From: Guyanagaster necrorhizus
Lineage: Eukaryota; Basidiomycota; Agaricomycetes; Agaricales; Physalacriaceae
Assembly (NCBI RefSeq): GCF_019112545.1
Contig: NW_025064910.1
Span: 1-64,000 of the forward strand
Length of the DNA stretch: 64,000 nt
Reading direction: 5' to 3'
In this document: positions 58,814-64,000 of the stretch, piece after piece
How the letters are laid out: each line of letters begins with the position of its first letter
How positions within the stretch are numbered: position 1 is the stretch's first letter
Notes under the pieces: generated by a model
Databases searched by the model: none
The model's input: the letters and a program-made list of their open reading frames with translations, nothing else
Told to the model about the DNA's origin: nothing
Program-made: the position numbers and the translations under genes

Positions 58814-61800
58814 TTAATTTAGAGATAATTCATACTCATGTATAGTGTCCTTCACATTCATATACTTCTTGTTTATCCATTAGTTTGATTCTGAGCTGTA
58901 TCCCTTCCAGCTGACAAGATAGTCAATGGTTATTGTTATGCCTCCACCCTAAGCATGTGTATATCAGGTTTTATGATTGAGGACTTGGTCAATTTCATAG
59001 TACTCTTCATCATTAATTAAGTCTGACAGAAGTGGAGGTGGTCATTCTTGGTTTGAGAAAGTGAGTGCAATATAAGGAGTTAGGAGGGATTTGTTGAAAG
59101 TATTGTGGATGTGCCAAGTGGATGGAAGTCATAGTTTATAAGCAGAAGTGCCAACTTTTGCAATGATAGAGAAAGAGCCTGTGCATTTGTCAGTGAGTTT
59201 CTGTTTAGGCCATGGGAGATAGAGATTTGTTGTATCAAGCCAGACTTTATTGTTGACTTGATAGGAATAAGCAGGGTGTCAGTGTTTATTGTATTATGCT
59301 TTCATTGTGTTGGCAGCTTTCTTAAGTGCAGTTTCTATTTTGAGATGGATCTTTGCCATATCTACTGCAAAGTCAAAAGAGGTGAGTGTGGTCATATGGA
59401 TGTGAGAAGTTTTAGCAATGAATAGATGATGGCTATAGTTGATGAAGAAAGGGGATTTACCAGTTGCAGAATAGACATGGTTATTATATTGAAATGCTGC
59501 AAGAGCAAGCCACTCTGTTCAGTCATCTTATCAGTGATTGATGAACATTCAGAGATACTTTTTGATTTCTCAGTTGATACACTCTATTTGTTTATCTGTT
59601 TGTGGATAATAGATAGTTGATGCATTACTGCAGATATTAAGTAGTCAGTACAAGTCATCAATGAACTTGAAGATGAATTGTTGCTCACAATCTGATATGA
59701 TGACTTGTAGCATACCATACTTTATCATGCAAGAGTTTTGCCCATCCCTCTGATGTTAATTCCATAAAGCATGCAACCAGAATGATTGCCTTGGAGAAGC
59801 AATCAATGACTACAATAATAGCATTATAGCTATCACAGTCTGAAAGTCCAGTGATTATATTGACAGAGATGTGGGTCCATAATTGTGTTGGTATCTCATT
59901 CAGATATAATGGTGCTGCACAGGCTCAGATTAATGATTTGATTCTCTGACATGTCTCACACCCTTTGATGTACTCTTCTATATCCTTCATCATCTTCAGT
60001 CACCAGTACTCCTTCAGAACCAACTTCTTTGTCTTAATAATCTCAGGGTGACCAGCTGTTGCATAGTCATAGCTCATCATGATGATTTCCTCTCATAGTG
60101 ATCAGTCACAGAGAATGTAGAGCCATCTGTTGTAAAAGAGTAGATCATCAGTTTGTATTATACCATGTTCATAGTTTAGAGATGTCATGATCTCCTGATC
60201 CCACAGATTAGATTGTCACATGGCACTATGGATCTTGTCATGAATCTCCTCTTTAGTTGGCATTATTAGTATCTGAAAATGCTCTGGCCATTCTATTACT
60301 TTGGCTATCTTGATGGGATCCATGCAGATGCTTCTCTCACTGATGATCACCCCCAGATACTCCATCTTCAGCACTTTGAATTCACACTTCTCTGCTTTGA
60401 GGAATAATTTGTATTTTCTCATGAGCTGAAGTATCTGTTGGACAAGTCATTAGTGTTCCTCCCTATCTTTGGACATGATGAGGATGCTATCAAGATAAAT
60501 CATCATCTTTCTTATTGCAATGAGGTCTTTGAAGATGTCATTTATCATCCATTGAAAGGTGGCAGGAGAGTTAGTGAGCCCAAAGAATATTACCATGGGT
60601 TTAAACAGCTCCTGATTCATATAGAAAGCTGTCTTCCACTCATCTCTCTCTTTGATGCACATGTTGTTATATCCCCATTGGATATCCAACTTAGTGTAGA
60701 ACTGCACCCCTCAAAGTTTGTTCATTAGTTTGGATATAAGTGATAGAGAATAGCAGTTCTTGATGGTCATTTCATTTAATCTTTGGTAGTTCTGAACTGG
60801 TCAGAGTTTGCTGTCTTTCTTTTTGATAAAGAAGAATGATGATGCCATTGGTGATTTAGAAGATCAGATTCTCCTGCTTGATAGGTTCTCATTCAGGAAC
60901 TTATCAAGTTCTTGTTGCTTCAAGTGTCTAAAGAGATATGTTTTACAGTTGAGATTGGTATTGGTGTTTGGTACCAATTTGATTGCATAGTTCTAGGGTT
61001 TCATGGCAGAGAGTTCATCAAAACTCTCTTTTGCAAATAAGTCATAATAGTCTCTTGCCCACTTGAGGTCCATCTCTTCAAATGTCTTCTTTTCTTTTTC
61101 CTTATTCACTGTAGCCACCAGATTGTTAGTATGATGAACCACATGAAGCTGTATAGCTAGCTTGAGGTCAACAGTGAGTATTGTTTCCCCATCCTCCATC
61201 TTCTTGTCCCAGTGGTTGTTGGGATCAGCATCTGGTAATGTGAATAGATTTTTTTAGCAATAGCATTGAACAAACATCATTCATCCAGTTTTCTAATTTA
61301 TTAGCAGGTTGTGGCAAATCAGCCAGTCATAACCAAGGAACAGATCTTTGGTTTCTAGGTCTATGACTGCAAGATTGATCTGCTCTGAATGGTCTCCTAT
61401 CATCAACCAGAGTTCCATAAACTCAGTGATGGATCCCACTTGATTCTTGGTCCTGTCAGTGTTGTAGACAGAGATTAATGCAGTCATGGCCTTTGTTGGC
61501 AATCCATACTTGTTGATGAAAGCATAGTTAATCAAGCTTTCAGTACATCCACTGTTGACTAGAGCTGTCACAGTGAAGGTTGTTTGATTGATGAGAGTCT
61601 GAATCTGTGCCTTGGCAGTCAGATTCTGACTATAGGTCTTCTGTTATTATATGATCTTTTTTTGATCTTGAAGTTTATCAAGCCATTCAAGTGCCTTTCT
61701 CTACTCTGCTTATCTCAGCCTTTCTATCAGTCCTTGATCCACTTCAGTCATTCAAGTGTGATGAACTCATCCTCAAAGCACTGATATGGCTTCTTCATCC

Positions 61801-62058
61801 TTCTGTGCCTCCTTCATGATCTGCCAAGTCCATTCAGTGTCGAATGATTTTAACAAGCCAATAAGGGTCTCTCCTTTTATTTGGCTCTGAGGTGCTTGAG
61901 GTTTTAGTCTTTGTGATTCTTTTAGTGTGTTTATGGGAGTAACAGTTCAGAGTATATTTGAATGCTCATAAATATTTGTATCTACATATAGTATATGAGT
62001 CTGACTCATAGCTATTGTTGACACTGGATTGCTTTTTGGCTGACTGAGTGGAATCACT
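58814..62058 (-). pseudogene. Element VI pol without RNase H
   Basis: On the minus strand: protease at about 61600-61290 (LVNSGCTESLI, catalytic Asp changed to Asn); RT at about 60920-60285 with YLDS (60497-60486) for YLDD, open runs 60707-60450 and 60422-60216; then directly the linker before integrase (PEHFQILIMPTKEEIH). In other copies about 630 bp of RNase H lies between those two blocks. Integrase is at about 60160-59400, chromodomain at about 59050-58860, and the gene ends at 58814. Two active sites are mutated, so it would not work even without stops. Confidence 0.88.
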
Positions 62059-63388
62059 CACTCATTGGCTCTATTTTTTACCTCTCTGTCTCCAGTGCTT
62101 GTTCTGGAATCCTCAAGCCTGTTGGCTTTCTTCTGTAGCTTGGCAATCTGCACCCTGATGTCTTCTCACATTTGCTTCTTCTTCAGACAATCCTGAGATA
62201 TATGACTCTTCTAGCTACAGTTAAAGCACTTTCTCTCCTTCTTGAGACAGTTGATGTCCATTGGTTTATCACTGCTGGTGTATATTGTTCCAGTGCCTGT
62301 CTTTTGTGTGATGTAAGAAGGAGTAGATGATAGACCAAGCTTCATAGTTTCTGATCCTCTGCTTGTCTTTCCATTTGAGGCAATCAGCTTTTTGACTTTT
62401 AATGTTATTTCTGCATTTACCACCTTCTGTCATAGTCTTTCTTTGTTCATCTCTATGATCCATTTCTTCCATGCCTCATACCCCTTTGGAATATTGATCC
62501 CAATATCAGAGATCATCATAATATATGATTTGGATATTCTGATCTTCAGAAACTCTACCATATGTCTGTCATCATCAACACTGTCTCTGACTTCAGCTAG
62601 GGTTCCAAAATGTTCCAGCTCATCAAAGTACTTGCTGGTGATCTTATCACCTATGCAAAGCTCTTTCATCTTGTTTTTGTGGACTTTCTGGACTATGGGG
62701 TTGATGAATTTGTTCTTGATCATTTGTTTAAAGATAGGCCAGGATGAGTATCAGTAGTGACTGAGTGGTGGAGCAGAAGGTTGGAGCAAGGAGAAGCCAT
62801 TATTGTTTGGCTTTGCTTTCAAAGTACAAGGCAGCAAAAGCTATCTTATTTATGTCTGATCTGAGGTATGTGATATATACTTTAAAGTATTGTTCACAAT
62901 CAATGAAGAACTAGTCAATGTCATTCAAGGCTCCTTTAAATGGCTGAGGAGTATGAAGAAGGTTTGGTTTGCATTGAAGCACAGTAGTATTCTGTAGCAG
63001 GGTAGTCATCAGATTGGAATATTCATCAAAAGAAGGACAGTGCCATTTGGTTGGTGGTTCTGAGAATGAGTGTAGTGATCTATTGTCAGCAACCAGACTT
63101 TTCTGTGGGCCTGTTTCAATTCATACAACTACTCTATTGCATACTGTGAATTCTAGTTTGGTGGTCTCTGAGTTATCTCAGACCAGGTCCTTCCTGCTTC
63201 CTTCAGCTTCATCTGGTGGCAGCTGCTCTCTAAGGAGTTGGCTTCCTCATCCTGTCCAAGGATTTCAAAAACTGATGGGCCATGGTAGTTCTTGAGGTTT
63301 TAGCTATTGAGGCCAAAGTGTGGCATCTCAGCCTGAGAAAGTGAGTCAAGAGTATCTAGTGCTGGTAGTTCAGATAGAGGATGCTATA
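62059..63388 (-). pseudogene. Element VI gag, C-terminal part
   Basis: Contains the capsid-like region (about 62990-62430, open run 62723-62430) and a zinc knuckle CFNCS*KSHISQDC (about 62234-62190) with Gly-to-Ser and an internal stop. The 5' part lies beyond element VII, outside the window. Confidence 0.8.
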
Positions 63389-63902
63389 TATTATGATTTT
63401 TTCCTATTTTCTTTCTTTTTTCTTTGAAAGTGATCTCTATCTTTACTTAGTCAGGGTGCTTAGCCAGTGCTTAGGACCATGGGAATGCTTAGCTCAGCAG
63501 CCCAGTCAGTCATTCTCCTATTGCACTGCTGTGTGCTGTGAAGGGAGAGACAATGCTCATTTTGTCCCTAAATTGCAGTGCACAACCACAGCTCTGCAGC
63601 AAGACAACAGCTTTTGTGGAAAGCCTGACAACGATAGGAGAAATAGCTCTACAGCAGACAATATCTTTTGTGAACAGTTATTTATAGCATGATAACAGAA
63701 CAGTATTTAAGTAGCTTAGTTCTTGCTGTAACACTCCAGTCTTGAACTAAAGTTTTACTTCACCATCTTATCTTGAGCGAACTGCAACACCTTGACCACA
63801 CAACGCTAGTCACACACAAGTGAACTCTGACAGTATAACTCAAAGTGCGAGATTCTGCCAGTTTATCATGTGTCTCTAGTCACATGGAATTTGGGCTTAA
63901 CA
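63389..63902 (+). repeat. 5' LTR of element VII
   Basis: About 514 bp, beginning TATTATG and ending CTTAACA. It is longer than the other LTRs because of extra sequence near 63520-63660. It has a TATA-like stretch (cagtatttaagtag) and AGTCTTGAACTAA at 63739-63751. Confidence 0.88.
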
Positions 63903-63903
63903 A

Positions 63904-63916
63904 TTAGTTCGAGACT
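63904..63916 (+). other. Self-priming primer-binding site of element VII
   Basis: TTAGTTCGAGACT pairs with 63739-63751 (AGTCTTGAACTAA) at 12 of 13 positions; the remaining pair is G-U in RNA. Both halves differ from the other copies in a matched way, so the pairing has been kept while the sequence changed. Confidence 0.78.
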
Positions 63917-63958
63917 TCTCGCTTCCCTTTCTCAGGCTCAACTGTGCTGAGAAACTGA

Positions 63959-64000
63959 ATGCCCCCTGCCTTAAATCCATCTGACCCGAACTTTACTCAC
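63959..64000 (+). CDS. Element VII gag, first codons (runs off window)
   Basis: Opens MPPALNPSDPNFTH and continues past the window end without a stop. The start is supported by the same position in elements II, III and IV (ATG) and O and I (ATA). By analogy a hydrophobic segment should follow within about 20 codons. Confidence 0.75.
   Translation, partial: MPPALNPSDPNFTH

Larger units (their letters stand above)
58323..63388 (-). mobile_element. Element VI: minus-strand chromovirus lacking RNase H
   Basis: Minus-strand element with 3' LTR (58323-58780), polypurine tract (58796-58781), chromodomain, integrase, RT, protease and gag. Gag is cut at 63388 by element VII. The RNase H domain is missing, apparently through an in-frame deletion near 60285. 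It inserted into the gag of element V. The bases before it are CAGTC, and their partner lies beyond the window. Confidence 0.9.
63389..64000 (+). mobile_element. Element VII: young chromovirus, 5' end only
   Basis: LTR, primer site, leader and the first 14 gag codons, then the window ends. It interrupts the gag of element VI. Unlike the rest of the window it keeps CG dinucleotides: I count seven in about the last 370 bp. That marks it as the most recent insertion here, possibly still intact beyond the window. Confidence 0.85.

Overview
This window is a repeat graveyard from a filamentous fungus, most likely a mushroom-forming basidiomycete (Agaricomycetes). Evidence for that placement: chromodomain Ty3/Gypsy elements; a second Gypsy lineage (VIII) whose gag, linker and RT match the pattern I associate with agaricomycete Gypsy elements; a degenerate HNH-endonuclease-domain gene; and a degenerate multi-pass membrane-protein gene with a 47-bp GT-AG intron, both of families I know from agaricomycetes. 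Almost everything is broken by stop codons. CG dinucleotides are nearly absent (I find none in the first 2.7 kb), as expected from cytosine methylation plus deamination or a CpG-directed RIP-like process.

Layout. (1) 1-1427: flank with a short unknown repeat. (2) 1428-21633: element O, a 20.2-kb Ty3/Gypsy chromovirus copy with 462-bp LTRs and target duplication TGTTG. It carries a complete 8.1-kb element I (2285-10397, duplication TTGAT) in its gag, and a minus-strand truncated element II (15454-21015) in its pol. (3) 21639-22646: remnants with a CCHC knuckle and a second copy of the unknown repeat. (4) 22647-25860: element III, 5' LTR plus gag only. (5) 25862-30766, 42177-45984 and 46438 onward: one older locus, later split by element IV (30767-42171, duplication GCAAC) and a solo LTR (45985-46432, duplication ATGAG). 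This locus holds the membrane-protein and HNH pseudogenes, unrecognised ORFs and a 24-bp coding-like tandem repeat. Element IV itself carries two non-coding inserts resembling hAT-type DNA transposons. (6) 47703-52509: element VIII, cut inside its RT by minus-strand element V (52510-58322), which is cut in gag by minus-strand element VI (58323-63388), which is cut by plus-strand element VII (63389 to the window end).

Elements O and I-VII are one family. They have LTRs of about 450-510 bp beginning TGTTATG or TATTATG and ending TAACA or TAATA, a large Gag, then protease, RT, RNase H, integrase and chromodomain, and a polypurine tract. The strongest biology in the window is their priming: just inside the 5' LTR is a 13-nt site complementary to a segment of the LTR about 30 nt below the TATA-like box. 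Paired substitutions between copies keep the complementarity, which points to Tf1-like self-primed reverse transcription. A second shared feature is a hydrophobic segment at the Gag N-terminus, seen in five copies. Element VII keeps CpG sites and an intact Gag start, so it is the youngest insertion here.

I found no intact cellular gene, RNA gene or CRISPR array, and no clearly new multi-gene system. The most novel leads are the Gag N-terminal extension and the covarying self-priming site.
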